Assembly: GCF_024172165.1 (NCBI RefSeq)
Contig: NZ_JAMZEB010000002.1
Coordinates: forward strand, 124,001 to 188,000
DNA: 64,000 nt
Source of the DNA: Nonomuraea thailandensis
GTDB lineage: Bacteria > Actinomycetota > Actinomycetes > Streptosporangiales > Streptosporangiaceae
Reading direction: 5' to 3'
Within the stretch, counting starts at the first letter, position 1, and each line of letters begins with the position of its first letter. The notes under the pieces are model-generated. The model searched no databases, was not told the origin of the DNA, and was given only the letters and a program-made list of their open reading frames with translations. Below, piece by piece: positions 17,115 to 27,621 of the stretch. Both the position numbers and the translations under genes were made by a program.

Positions 17115-18368
17115 ATGACTCTGCCGGCGGACCTCGACCTGTCGCAGATCCCCTTCTGGGGGCGGTCGCAGGCCGAGCGCATGGAGGCCTTCCGCAAGCT
17201 GCGCGAGCTGGAGCGCCCGGCGTTCGTGCCGGAGCAGGCGGTGCCGTTCATCGGCGGCGGCCCCGGCTACTACGCCCTGGTGCGCCACGCCGACGTGAGC
17301 GAGGCCAGCAGGAACGCGGCCGTGTTCAGCAGCGAGCCGTGCTCCAACAGCATCCCGGACATGCCGCGCTGGCTGAGCGTGTACTTCGGTTCGATGATCA
17401 ACATGGACGACCCGCGGCACGCGCGGCTACGGCGCATCGTGTCGCGGGCGTTCACCCCGCGCATCCTGTCGAAGATGGAGGAGGACCTGGCGCGGGCCGC
17501 CGCCGAGATCGTGGACCGGGCGATCGAGGAGGGGCCCGGCGACTTCGTCACCCAGGTGGCCGCCAGGCTTCCCGTACGGGTCATCTGCGACATGATGGGC
17601 ATCCCCGCGAAATTTCATGACATGGTGCTGCGGCGGACGAACGTCATCCTCGGCAACGCCGATCCCGAGTACACCGGCCTGTCGCCCGACTTCAGCCGCG
17701 TCAACGTCGCCCGCGGCCTGGTCAAGCTGCTGCACGCCGGCTACTCGCTCAACCGGCTGGCCGCCCGCCTCGGCGACGAGCGGCGCAGGCGCCCCACGGG
17801 CGACCTGGTCAGCCTGCTGGTCAACGGGGAGGAGCGGCTCACCTCGCAGCAGCTCGGCTCGTTCTTCATCCTGCTGGTGGTGGCGGGCAGCGAGACCACC
17901 CGCAACGCGATCGCGTACGGGCTCAAGCTCTTCACCGACCATCCCGAGCAGCGGGAGCTGCTGCTGGCGGACTTCGACGGGCGCGTCGTGGGGGCCTGCG
18001 ACGAGATCGTGCGCTACGCCACGCCGGTGATCCAGTTCCGCCGCACGCTGACGCGGGACCACGAGCTGAACGGGACGGCGTACAAGAAGGGCGACAAGGT
18101 GCTGCTCTTCTACAACTCGGCCAACCGCGACGAGTCGGTCTTCCGCGACCCCGACAGCTTCGACATCACCCGCGACCCCAACCCGCACGTCGGCTTCGGC
18201 GGCCCGGGGCCGCACTACTGTCTGGGCGCGCACCTGGCGCGCAGGGAGATGACGGTGATGTTCCGCGAGCTGTTCACCCGGCTGCCGGAGGTCAGGGCGG
18301 TGGGGGAGCCCGACTTCCTGCTGTCCAACTTCATCAACGGCGTCAAGCATCTGAGGTGGGCGTTCTGA
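17115..18368 (+). CDS. Cytochrome P450, CYP124-like (methyl-branched lipid hydroxylase type)
   Basis: Start ATG 17115 rather than an upstream TTG, because the conserved family N-terminus (DLSQIPFWG) then begins properly; 417 residues. Recognisable CYP124-type blocks are VYFGSMINMDDPRHARLRRIVSRAFTP, ICDMMGIP, the I-helix FFILLVVAGSETTRNAI, ExxR in DEIVRYATPV and the heme loop GFGGPGPHYCLGAHLARRE. Mycobacterial CYP124 omega-hydroxylates methyl-branched lipids, phytanate-like chains and cholest-4-en-3-one. A very similar paralogue lies at 20566, with the same upstream element at the same spacing. Confidence 0.88.
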   Translation: MTLPADLDLSQIPFWGRSQAERMEAFRKLRELERPAFVPEQAVPFIGGGPGYYALVRHADVSEASRNAAVFSSEPCSNSIPDMPRWLSVYFGSMINMDDPRHARLRRIVSRAFTPRILSKMEEDLARAAAEIVDRAIEEGPGDFVTQVAARLPVRVICDMMGIPAKFHDMVLRRTNVILGNADPEYTGLSPDFSRVNVARGLVKLLHAGYSLNRLAARLGDERRRRPTGDLVSLLVNGEERLTSQQLGSFFILLVVAGSETTRNAIAYGLKLFTDHPEQRELLLADFDGRVVGACDEIVRYATPVIQFRRTLTRDHELNGTAYKKGDKVLLFYNSANRDESVFRDPDSFDITRDPNPHVGFGGPGPHYCLGAHLARREMTVMFRELFTRLPEVRAVGEPDFLLSNFINGVKHLRWAF

Positions 18369-18411
18369 GATGTCCGGTGATGGAAGATCCGGCGTGCTAG
18401 GTTTCGCAGTC

Positions 18412-19251
18412 ATGGAGATCAGGACTATCCACGCCAATGGGGTGGAGTTCGCGTATCTATCGTTGGGGGAGGGGCCGCTGGCGCTGTGCCTGCACGGCTT
18501 CCCCGACACCGCGCACACCTGGCGGCACCTGATGCCCGCGCTGGCCGAGCGCGGTTACCGCGCCGTCGCGCCCTTCATGCGCGGCTACGCGCCCACGGAG
18601 GTCCCGGCCGACGGCGCCTACGAGGACGCCGCGCTGGTCGCCGACGTGCGCGCGCTGCACGAGGAGCTCGGAGGCGGGGACGACGCCGTCGTCATCGGGC
18701 ACGACTGGGGCGCCTTCCCCGCCTACGCCACCGCCGGGCGCTTCCGGCGGGCCGTCACGCTCGCCGTGCCGCCGCCCGGCTCGCTGGCGGGCCTCTTCCT
18801 GGACTACGAGCAGCTCAAGCGTTCGTTCTACATCTTCCTGTTCCAGACCGCGCTGGCCGAGCCGGCCGCCGCCACGCCCGGCTTCATCGACAACCTCTGG
18901 CGTGACTGGTCACCCGGGTACGACGCGAGCGAGGACCTGGAGTTCGTCCGGCGCAGCCTCGGCGACCCAGCCAACCTCGGCGCGGCCATCGGCTACTACC
19001 GCGCCATGCTCGGCACCACGCCGCGCTCCGGCCGCTACCCCGACGTCGAGCGCGGGGTCAGCGGGCCCGTCCTCTACCTGCACGGGGCGCAGGACGGGTG
19101 CCTGAGCGCCGACCTGGTCAAGGGGGCTCTGGACCACCTGCCCGAAGGGTCGCGGGCCGAGCAGGTGGCGGGCGCCGGGCACTTCCTCCACCTGGAACGG
19201 CCCGCCGAGGTCAACCGGCTCATCCTGGACTGGCTCGGCCCCGCCTCCTGA
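18412..19251 (+). CDS. Alpha/beta hydrolase, epoxide-hydrolase-like
   Basis: I start at ATG 18412 (MEIRTIHANGVEFAY), the usual family beginning; a TAGGTT -10-like box just upstream would make it leaderless. An in-frame ATG at 18370 would add 14 residues. The 279-residue protein has LCLHGFPDTAHTWRHLMP for the oxyanion region, nucleophile elbow VIGHDWGA with aspartate in place of serine, and the C-terminal histidine in GAGHFLHLERP. Asp nucleophiles occur in soluble epoxide hydrolases and haloalkane dehalogenases. Placement right after a P450 suggests hydrolysis of an epoxide made by the monooxygenases; that is inference. Confidence 0.82.
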   Translation: MEIRTIHANGVEFAYLSLGEGPLALCLHGFPDTAHTWRHLMPALAERGYRAVAPFMRGYAPTEVPADGAYEDAALVADVRALHEELGGGDDAVVIGHDWGAFPAYATAGRFRRAVTLAVPPPGSLAGLFLDYEQLKRSFYIFLFQTALAEPAAATPGFIDNLWRDWSPGYDASEDLEFVRRSLGDPANLGAAIGYYRAMLGTTPRSGRYPDVERGVSGPVLYLHGAQDGCLSADLVKGALDHLPEGSRAEQVAGAGHFLHLERPAEVNRLILDWLGPAS

Positions 19252-19261
19252 CCGATCCTGG

Positions 19262-20338
19262 TCAGCGGGGCGCCAGCACGGCGATCAGCGGGTGCTGCCC
19301 CGACAGGCTCACCTCGACCGCCTCCTCCACCGCGAATCCGCGCGGGATGCCGTCGTGCACGAGCGCCACGGCCAGCCCGCCCGGAGCCAGCACCCGCCGC
19401 ACCTCCCGCCACAACGGGGCCAGGCCGCGGGAGAGCAGGCCCGCGGGCGGCACCTGGCGTCCCCACGGCGGGTTCACCAGCACCCGGTCCGCGCACCCGT
19501 CACCCACCGGGACGCGCCCGCCGTCGGCCACCGCCCACGCGACGGTCGCCCCGGCGCCCGCGGCCTGCCCTCCCGGTGCGGCCTGCCCTCCGGGTGCGGC
19601 GGCGCGGGCGTTGAGGGTCGCGGCCGTCACGGCGGCGGGGTCGTGGTCGAAGCCCAGGAACCGCACCCGCGCGGCGCCCGCGCCCTCGCTCGCCAGCGCG
19701 CGGGCTTCGATCAAGGTGGTGCCCGCGCCGCAGCAGGGGTCGAGCACCGTCCCGGCCCCGCCGAGCCGGGCGAGCTGCGCCATGGCGGCGGCCACGGGCG
19801 GATGCAGCGTGCCCCGGATCGAGGCCGTCTTGTACGCCCGCCGGTGCAACGGCCGCGGGGCCACCCGTACCGCGATGACCGCCTGATCGTCCTCGATCGT
19901 CACCCGCCAGGACCGCGCGCCCGCGGGCGGCCGCCGGCCGTCCCGCCTGGAGTGGTACGGCACCCGCAACGGCCGCGCCAGCTCGGCCCCCACCGCGTCC
20001 TCGATCTCGAACCTGGTGTAGTTGCGCCGCCCCACGAACGACGCCGACACCTCCACCCCGCTCCCGGGGGCGCCCATCAGCCTGGGATCCACCTCCCGCG
20101 CCGCCCGCGCCAGCCGGAGCAGCGCGGAGCGGCCCGACCCGATCCCGTCCACGACGGCCGCGGCCAGCAGCACGTCGTCGGCCGTGCGCAGCCCGAGCAG
20201 ATCGGCCTCCGGCCGGGCCTCGAACCACACCTCGCGATGGCGCACCCCGCGCACCACGCCCGTGTGCGAACGCCGGATCTCCATGGCCACCAGGGGCTCG
20301 ATGCCACGCACGGCCCTGGCCACGGCAAAGGTATGCAA
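19262..20338 (-). CDS. THUMP-type SAM-dependent RNA methyltransferase (TrmN/Trm14-like)
   Basis: The C-terminal Rossmann domain has VLDPCCGAGTTLIEA (SAM motif I) and the catalytic VLVNPPWGRQ, an NPPW version of the NPPY motif of N2-guanine tRNA/rRNA methyltransferases. The N-terminal half (FAVARAVRGIEPLVAMEI ... VSASFVGRRNYTRFEIEDAVG) looks like the NFLD/THUMP region of Trm14/RlmL enzymes. The start is uncertain: TTG 20338 with GGGAGAAG upstream gives 358 residues; the frame is open further upstream to 20488. A tandem APGGQAA duplication sits just after motif I. Its stop lies 11 bp past the convergent hydrolase stop. Confidence 0.72.
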   Translation of the reverse strand: MHTFAVARAVRGIEPLVAMEIRRSHTGVVRGVRHREVWFEARPEADLLGLRTADDVLLAAAVVDGIGSGRSALLRLARAAREVDPRLMGAPGSGVEVSASFVGRRNYTRFEIEDAVGAELARPLRVPYHSRRDGRRPPAGARSWRVTIEDDQAVIAVRVAPRPLHRRAYKTASIRGTLHPPVAAAMAQLARLGGAGTVLDPCCGAGTTLIEARALASEGAGAARVRFLGFDHDPAAVTAATLNARAAAPGGQAAPGGQAAGAGATVAWAVADGGRVPVGDGCADRVLVNPPWGRQVPPAGLLSRGLAPLWREVRRVLAPGGLAVALVHDGIPRGFAVEEAVEVSLSGQHPLIAVLAPR

Positions 20339-20530
20339 CTGTCTTCTCCCACGTCGCGACCCGGGACGGCGGTCAGTCAGCCGTCCCGCATCACCGGCGG
20401 TGGGGTCGTCCGCGACCCGCCGGCGGATCGCTAACGTCGGAAGAAGAACACGGAGCCAGCCTAGGACCCCCGGCGCACCACGAGCCACGGATTTTTCCGC
20501 GCCACGTACGTACGGTGTACGTCCAACCCA

Positions 20531-20559
20531 TTGACGTAAGTGGCCGCTTTTCGAATGAT
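20531..20559 (+). promoter_or_regulatory. Twin of the CYP124 promoter element before the second CYP124-like gene
   Basis: TTGACGTAAGTGG begins at 20531, exactly 35 bases before the ATG 20566. The same 13 bases begin at 17080, exactly 35 bases before the other CYP124-like start at 17115. The right half of the palindrome is weaker here (CGCTTTTCG). A clear -10 box is not obvious; AATGAT (20554-20559) is the best candidate. Confidence 0.5.
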
Positions 20560-20565
20560 GGCCTC

Positions 20566-21807
20566 ATGAGCGTCCTGGACTTCGACCTGTCGGATCGCGA
20601 CTTCTGGGCCAAGCCCATGAGCGAGCGCGAGGAAGCGTTCGAGCGGCTGCGTTCGCTCGACACCCCGGCCTTCTTCGAGGAAGCGGAGATGGCGTACATG
20701 CCCAAGGGGCCGGGCTACTACGCGCTGGTCAAGCATGCCGACATCCTTGAGGCCAGTCGCAACCCCGAGGTGTTCTGCTCGGGCGACGGCGGTGCGACGA
20801 ACATCCCCGACATGCCCGCGGAGTTCGCCGAGTACTTCGGCTCGATGATCAACATGGACGACCCGCGCCACGCCCGGCTGCGCAGGATCGTCTCCCGCGC
20901 CTTCACACCCAAGATGATCAAGCAGTTCGAGTCGGACGTGGAGTCGGCGGCCGTCGGCATCGTGGACGACCTGCTCGCCAAGGGCTCCGGCTGCGACTTC
21001 GTGACCGAGGTGGCCGCGCGGCTGCCCCTGAAGATCATCTGCGACATGATGGGCATCCCGGAGCGCGACTACCAGTTCGTCTTCGACCGCTCCAACATCA
21101 TCCTGGGCGGCTTCGACCCCGAGTACGCCGGCGACGACCTCAGCCAGCTCGCCGAGCGCCTGCTCAACGCCGGCATGGAGCTGCAGCAGCTCGTCCAGGA
21201 CCTGGCCGCCCACCGCGCCGACAACCCGACGGGCGACCTCACCTCCTCGCTGGTCAACGCCAACATCGACGGCGAGCGGCTGACCATGCAGGAGCTGGGC
21301 TCGTTCTTCATCCTGCTGGTCGTGGCGGGCAACGAGACCACACGCAACGCCATCTCCTACGGCATGCGCCTGCTCACCCAGAACCCTGACCAGCGCGCGC
21401 TCTGGCTGGAGGACGTCGACGACCGCGCGCCCGGAGCCGTCGAGGAGATCGTCCGGCTGGCCTCCCCGGTGAACTTCATGCGCCGCAAGGCCACCAGGGA
21501 CTTCGAGATGAACGGCCACCTCTACCGCGCGGGGCAGAAGGTCGTGCTGTTCTACTGGGCCGCCAACAGGGACGCGGCCGTGTTCGACGACCCGCGGCGC
21601 TTCGACATCACCCGCCACCCCAACCCGCACGTCGGCTACGGCGGCCCCGGCCCGCACTTCTGCCTGGGGGCTCACCTGGCCCGGCGGGAGATCACGGTGA
21701 TGTTCCGCGAGCTGCTGCGGCGCGTCCCGCGGATCGAGGTCGGCAAGCCCGACCGGCTGCACTCCAGCTTCATCAACGGGATCAAGCACATGGAGTGCAC
21801 CTTCTAG
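20566..21807 (+). CDS. Cytochrome P450, CYP124-like (second paralogue)
   Basis: ATG 20566 starts the conserved MSVLDFDLSDRDFW; an in-frame GTG at 20515 lies in the promoter and is rejected. The 413-residue protein closely matches the CYP124 pattern: EYFGSMINMDDPRHARLRRI, KIICDMMGIPERDYQFVFDRSNIILG, ELGSFFILLVVAGNETTRNAI, ExxR in EEIVRLASPVNFMRRKATRD and GYGGPGPHFCLGAHLARRE. It is a paralogue of the gene at 17115. The pair, plus the CYP142-like gene at 2624, gives three P450s of the sterol/branched-lipid clade in 19 kb. Electron-transfer partners (ferredoxin, reductase) are not in the window. Confidence 0.88.
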   Translation: MSVLDFDLSDRDFWAKPMSEREEAFERLRSLDTPAFFEEAEMAYMPKGPGYYALVKHADILEASRNPEVFCSGDGGATNIPDMPAEFAEYFGSMINMDDPRHARLRRIVSRAFTPKMIKQFESDVESAAVGIVDDLLAKGSGCDFVTEVAARLPLKIICDMMGIPERDYQFVFDRSNIILGGFDPEYAGDDLSQLAERLLNAGMELQQLVQDLAAHRADNPTGDLTSSLVNANIDGERLTMQELGSFFILLVVAGNETTRNAISYGMRLLTQNPDQRALWLEDVDDRAPGAVEEIVRLASPVNFMRRKATRDFEMNGHLYRAGQKVVLFYWAANRDAAVFDDPRRFDITRHPNPHVGYGGPGPHFCLGAHLARREITVMFRELLRRVPRIEVGKPDRLHSSFINGIKHMECTF

Positions 21808-21818
21808 GGCCCCCGCCG

Positions 21819-23684
21819 CTACTGGGTGGTCAGGCGGATCTGGTTCATCACCGTGCGGACGTCGGGCAGGAGCTGCTTGCTCTCCGACGGGATCGAGATG
21901 TAGACGATGGCCGGGACGTCGGCGCCGGTGTTGACGGCCATCGTCACGATCGTGGCCTTCTCGGTCTCCGACGTCAGCGAGTAGGCGATCAGCCGGCCCG
22001 TCTGGTCGCCCACCTTGATCGGCTGCTGGGCGATCTTGCGGACCTTGTTGCCGTCGGGGAAGAAGCTGCGCCGGGCGCTCAGCACGACCTGCTTGATCAC
22101 CGGCTCCAGGTCGTCCGCGTCGTAGTAGGAGGACAGCCGCTGCGCCAGCGGCCCCGACATGACGGTGGCGTACCGCTCGGGCGCCACCTGCACGTACTGG
22201 CGGGTGTTGAAGCCGTACGTGCCCTTCACCGTGGCGCGCTGGTCGAGCTGCCAGGTGCCGCCGAGGCGCGGCACCGAGATCCCGGCGCCGGCGTCGGGCA
22301 CCCGGCCGATGACGGGCGAGGCCTTGCCGGTGTACTTCGGCAGCGGCCCGATCGAGGTCGAGGACCTGGTGGTGCTCGCCTTGGGCGTGGCCGACGCGGA
22401 CTGCTGGGCGGCGAGGCTCGCGCTGGAGGAGTCGTCGCCCGCCAGCGGGCCCCACAGGAACGCCCACAGCAGCGCGGCCACCAGCGCGACCGCCACGGAG
22501 CCGCCGAGGGCGTAGATCCAGAGGGGCTTGCCCGGCTCCTCGTCGTCGAGGACGTCCTGGTCGCCCATGGACTGGTAGTTGTCGCCGAAGACGGTGTTCC
22601 AGAGCTCCTGCTGGCGCTCGGGCGGCGGGGTGCGGGAGCCGCTGATCTGGCCGGCCGTGACGAACCGGTTCTCCGGGTCGGAGGGGTCGCGGCTCAGGTT
22701 GGAGCCCGGGCGGCCGGGATGGTCCTCGCCGGGGGGCGGGCCCGGGGGCATGCCGGGCGGCGGGCCCTGGGGGGCGTCGATGTGAGGCTGGGCAGAGTCC
22801 ATGGGGGAGGAGGGCACCGCGCGATCGTTCAGGAGGTTCTGGGTGTGCTGGGCGTAGGTGACCGTGCGCTCGTCCGCCGGGTGCATCGCGGGCGGCGGAC
22901 CGCCGGCGATGTTGTGGACGGCGGTGCGCTCGGCTCCCGGCTCCGCGGGCGCCGCGCGGTCGGCCGGTGGCCACGGGGCGGGGCTGGACAGGTTGGACCA
23001 GGCGTCGCCGGACGGGGTGGGCGGCTGCGCCCACGCGGGGACCGGGTCCGCGGGCTGCCCGGGCCCCGGCGCGCCCGGCGCCTGCCCTGCAGGGGGCGGG
23101 GCGCCCTTCGACGACACCTCGGGCCAGGCGGCGGGGCCTGCGGCGCTCTGCGGCGGCGGCCCGTCCTGCCAGGCGGCGCGTACGTCGGGCGAGGAGGCGT
23201 TCTCCGGCCACGAGGTCCGCACGTTCGGCGACGACGCGTTCTCCGGCCACGGGTTGCGCACGTCGGGCGAGGAGGCGTTGTCGGGCCACGCGGCACGCAC
23301 GTCGGGCGAGGAGGCGTTGTCGGGCCACGCGGCACGCACGTCGGGCGAGGAGGCGTTGTCGGGCCAGGCCGTGGGCACAACGGCGTCGGGCCAGGCGGCG
23401 CCCTGCGGCGGCGGTCCGGGGGGAGCCTGGTGGGAGGGGCCGGGACCGGGGCGGGAGGCGCCCGGCGGTTCGGGCCAGGACGGGTCCTTGCGCGGCGGCT
23501 CCGGCCATGACGGCTCGGGGTGGCCCGGCCGCGGGGCCTCGGGCCAGGAGGTGGGGACCTCGGCGGCGGGCGCGCTGGGCCAGGAGGTGGGAACCTCGGA
23601 GGGGGAGTCGTTCCGGGCGGGCTCGCGGCGTGGCGGCTCCGGCCAGGAGGATGGCAGGTGAGGTCCGGAATTCTCCGTTGCCAT
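21819..23684 (-). CDS. Single-pass membrane protein with long Pro/Trp-rich cytoplasmic repeat region
   Basis: I chose ATG 23684 (MATENSGPHL) behind GGGAGGG; the frame stays open upstream to 23879 but codon use there is unlike the genome. The 621 residues divide into a disordered N-terminal region of about 400 residues rich in Pro, Ser and Trp (SWPEPP, TSWPSAP), including five copies of a 13-residue WP[DE]NASSP[DN]VR unit, then a transmembrane helix (LWIYALGGSVAVALVAALLW), a Ser/Thr linker and an extracytoplasmic domain of about 180 residues ending NQIRLTTQ. The layout matches actinobacterial envelope proteins of unknown function. Not recognised more precisely. Confidence 0.75.
   Translation of the reverse strand: MATENSGPHLPSSWPEPPRREPARNDSPSEVPTSWPSAPAAEVPTSWPEAPRPGHPEPSWPEPPRKDPSWPEPPGASRPGPGPSHQAPPGPPPQGAAWPDAVVPTAWPDNASSPDVRAAWPDNASSPDVRAAWPDNASSPDVRNPWPENASSPNVRTSWPENASSPDVRAAWQDGPPPQSAAGPAAWPEVSSKGAPPPAGQAPGAPGPGQPADPVPAWAQPPTPSGDAWSNLSSPAPWPPADRAAPAEPGAERTAVHNIAGGPPPAMHPADERTVTYAQHTQNLLNDRAVPSSPMDSAQPHIDAPQGPPPGMPPGPPPGEDHPGRPGSNLSRDPSDPENRFVTAGQISGSRTPPPERQQELWNTVFGDNYQSMGDQDVLDDEEPGKPLWIYALGGSVAVALVAALLWAFLWGPLAGDDSSSASLAAQQSASATPKASTTRSSTSIGPLPKYTGKASPVIGRVPDAGAGISVPRLGGTWQLDQRATVKGTYGFNTRQYVQVAPERYATVMSGPLAQRLSSYYDADDLEPVIKQVVLSARRSFFPDGNKVRKIAQQPIKVGDQTGRLIAYSLTSETEKATIVTMAVNTGADVPAIVYISIPSESKQLLPDVRTVMNQIRLTTQ
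23173..23367. repeat. Five in-frame 39-bp tandem repeats inside the membrane protein gene
   Basis: Units at 23173, 23212, 23251, 23290 and 23329 are each exactly 39 bp, so 13 codons. The last two differ only at their final base. The unit encodes WP-D/E-NASSP-D/N-VR plus two variable residues on the minus strand. Near-identity of the last two copies suggests recent duplication, so copy number may vary between strains. Confidence 0.9.
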
Positions 23685-24023
23685 TGCTGCCGGCCCTCCC
23701 GAGTGTGTGTCCGGATGTCCCGTTATATCCGGATTTGACGTCTGACGCATGATCTCATGGGATTTTCCAGGAGATACAGGTGGTTCCGCAGCGAAACGAG
23801 GGAAGCCATGAGGATCGGTGGGCGGATCCTGCAACGGCAGGTCACCCTCCGGTCGATCAGGCTCAGCTGGGTATACCACGGCGTCAAGGCTATTCTCGTG
23901 GGACGAATGAGGTCACAACGGATACATCACCATCAGGTCTCGCCAGACCTGAAGGGTCCATTGTGCCTTCCGACCTCGATCCAGTGCCTGCATTCAGCCG
24001 AAGACGTGCGCTAGGCTTGATAC
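23685..24023. other. Intergenic region between divergent membrane protein gene and leuS leader
   Basis: This 339-bp stretch has lower GC than its surroundings. Short frames exist on both strands (plus 23757-24014; minus extension of the membrane protein), but neither has a good ribosome site or genome-like codon third positions. A TAGGCT box at 24012-24017 could be the -10 of the leuS leader transcript. I see no RNA gene or repeat in it. Confidence 0.4.
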
Positions 24024-24068
24024 ATGCGTTCCGCGACCCTGCTTCTTAGCGGGCCGCGACGGCCCTAG
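24024..24068 (+). CDS. leuS leader peptide with three consecutive leucine codons
   Basis: ATG 24024 to TAG 24066 encodes the 14-residue MRSATLLLSGPRRP. Three Leu codons in a row (24039-24047, CTG CTT CTT) precede leuS, the leucyl-tRNA synthetase gene. A stalled ribosome at these codons would cover the left arm of the hairpin at 24054-24087, and a terminator hairpin follows at 24093. This is the layout of classical amino-acid attenuation. If the TAGGCT box at 24012 is the -10, the leader mRNA would be nearly leaderless. The peptide itself probably has no role beyond being translated. Confidence 0.65.
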   Translation: MRSATLLLSGPRRP

Positions 24069-24120
24069 AAGATCTCCGCCGTCGCGGCTCCACCCCTCGT
24101 TGTGTGCACGAGGGGTTTTC
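24054..24120 (+). promoter_or_regulatory. Candidate leuS attenuator: leader hairpin plus terminator
   Basis: Hairpin 1 pairs CCGCGACGGC (24054-24063) with GCCGTCGCGG (24078-24087), a perfect 10-bp stem overlapping the leader stop codon. An alternative stem GGGCCG-CGA-CGGCCC (24051-24065) competes for the same bases. The terminator is CCCCTCGT (24093-24100) with ACGAGGGG (24108-24115), a 7-nt loop and then TTTTCTT, an unusually good U-tract for this genome. I could not find a convincing mutually exclusive antiterminator by eye, so the exact mechanism is open. Confidence 0.6.
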
Positions 24121-24155
24121 TTATGGGTCCGAATCAAGCCAGAAGGACAGTAGCC

Positions 24156-26603
<2,448 letters not shown>

Positions 26604-27572
26604 TCACAGGTTGCGCAAGGCCGGCAGCAGCTCCTTCTCCGCCCAGTCGAAGAACGGCTGCTGCTGGTCGTGCCCGATCTGGACGAGCGCCACGTGGGTG
26701 TACCCGGCGTCGGCGAACTCCTTGACGCCCTGCACGACGGCGTCCACGTCGCTGCCGCACGGCACGCTCTGCGCCACGTCCTCGGGGCGCACCGTGCCGG
26801 CCGCGGCGGCGAAGTTCACCGGCCCGGGCAGCTCGGCCATGACCTTCCAGCCGCCGACGCTCGACCAGCGCCACAGCTCGTGCGCGCGCTGCTTGGCGGC
26901 CTCGGCGTCGGTGTCGTAGGCGAGGGCGAGCTGGCCGTAGACCGGCTTGCCGTCGCCCCCCGAGGCGTTGAACTGCTGCACCACCTCGGGCATCGGGTCG
27001 TTGATGACCAGCACGTCGCCGTACTCCGCGGCCAGCTCGGCCGACTGGCCGCCGGAGGCGGCGATGCCGATGGGCACGGGCCGCTCGGGCAGGTCGTACA
27101 GCTTGGCCGAGTCCACGTCGAAGAACTCGCCCTGGTGGGTGACGTACTCGCCGCTGAAGAGCTTCCTGATGATCTGGACGGCCTCGGCGAACATGCGGTG
27201 CCGGGTGTCCACGGGCGGCCAGCCCTCGCCGATGACGTGCTCGTTCAGGTTCTCGCCCGCGCCCAGGCCCAGGGTGAACCTGCCCTGGCTCAGCACGCCC
27301 ATCGTGGCCGCCTTCTGTGCCACGACCGCGGGGTGGTAGCGCATGATGGGGCAGGTCACGTACGTCATCAGCGGCAGTCGCTCGGTGACCTGGGCCGCGG
27401 CGCCCAGCACCGACCAGCAGTAGGGCGAGTGCCCCATCTCCTCCACCCATGGGAAGTAGTGGTCGGAGATGACGGCGTAGTCGAATCCGATCCGTTCGGC
27501 GGCTGCGGCGTAGTCGACCAGCTCGCGGGCCGGCGTCTGCTCGGACATCAAGGTGTAGCCGATTTGTACCAT
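26604..27572 (-). CDS. F420-dependent LLM-class oxidoreductase (TIGR03557 type)
   Basis: A 322-residue luciferase-like TIM barrel beginning MVQIGYTLMSEQTPARELVDYA. Family markers include FDYAVISDHYFPWVEEMGHSP, VTCPIMRYHPAVVAQKAAT, the nonprolyl cis-peptide region LGLGAGENLNEHVIG and PIGIAASGGQSAELAAEYGD. These bind the deazaflavin F420 and oxidise or reduce small alcohols or aldehydes; the branch closest in pattern includes F420-glucose-6-phosphate-dehydrogenase-like proteins of unknown substrate. It is convergent with leuS with no spacer, so no room exists for separate terminators. Confidence 0.87.
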   Translation of the reverse strand: MVQIGYTLMSEQTPARELVDYAAAAERIGFDYAVISDHYFPWVEEMGHSPYCWSVLGAAAQVTERLPLMTYVTCPIMRYHPAVVAQKAATMGVLSQGRFTLGLGAGENLNEHVIGEGWPPVDTRHRMFAEAVQIIRKLFSGEYVTHQGEFFDVDSAKLYDLPERPVPIGIAASGGQSAELAAEYGDVLVINDPMPEVVQQFNASGGDGKPVYGQLALAYDTDAEAAKQRAHELWRWSSVGGWKVMAELPGPVNFAAAAGTVRPEDVAQSVPCGSDVDAVVQGVKEFADAGYTHVALVQIGHDQQQPFFDWAEKELLPALRNL

Positions 27573-27621
27573 GCGCCCCGGCTACCCGTCTTTGCTCACA
27601 TTAGTGGCCAAGGTCCGGAGA

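Noticed and set aside
20461..23508. A 1015-codon open frame on the minus strand across two genes
   Set aside because: It is a shadow of the CYP124-like gene (plus strand) and an alternative frame of the membrane protein. High GC makes long antisense frames common; composition is Arg/Ala/Val-rich without domains.
23757..24014. Small plus-strand gene before the leuS leader
   Set aside because: No ribosome site, codon use unlike the genome, and it would overlap the probable leader promoter.
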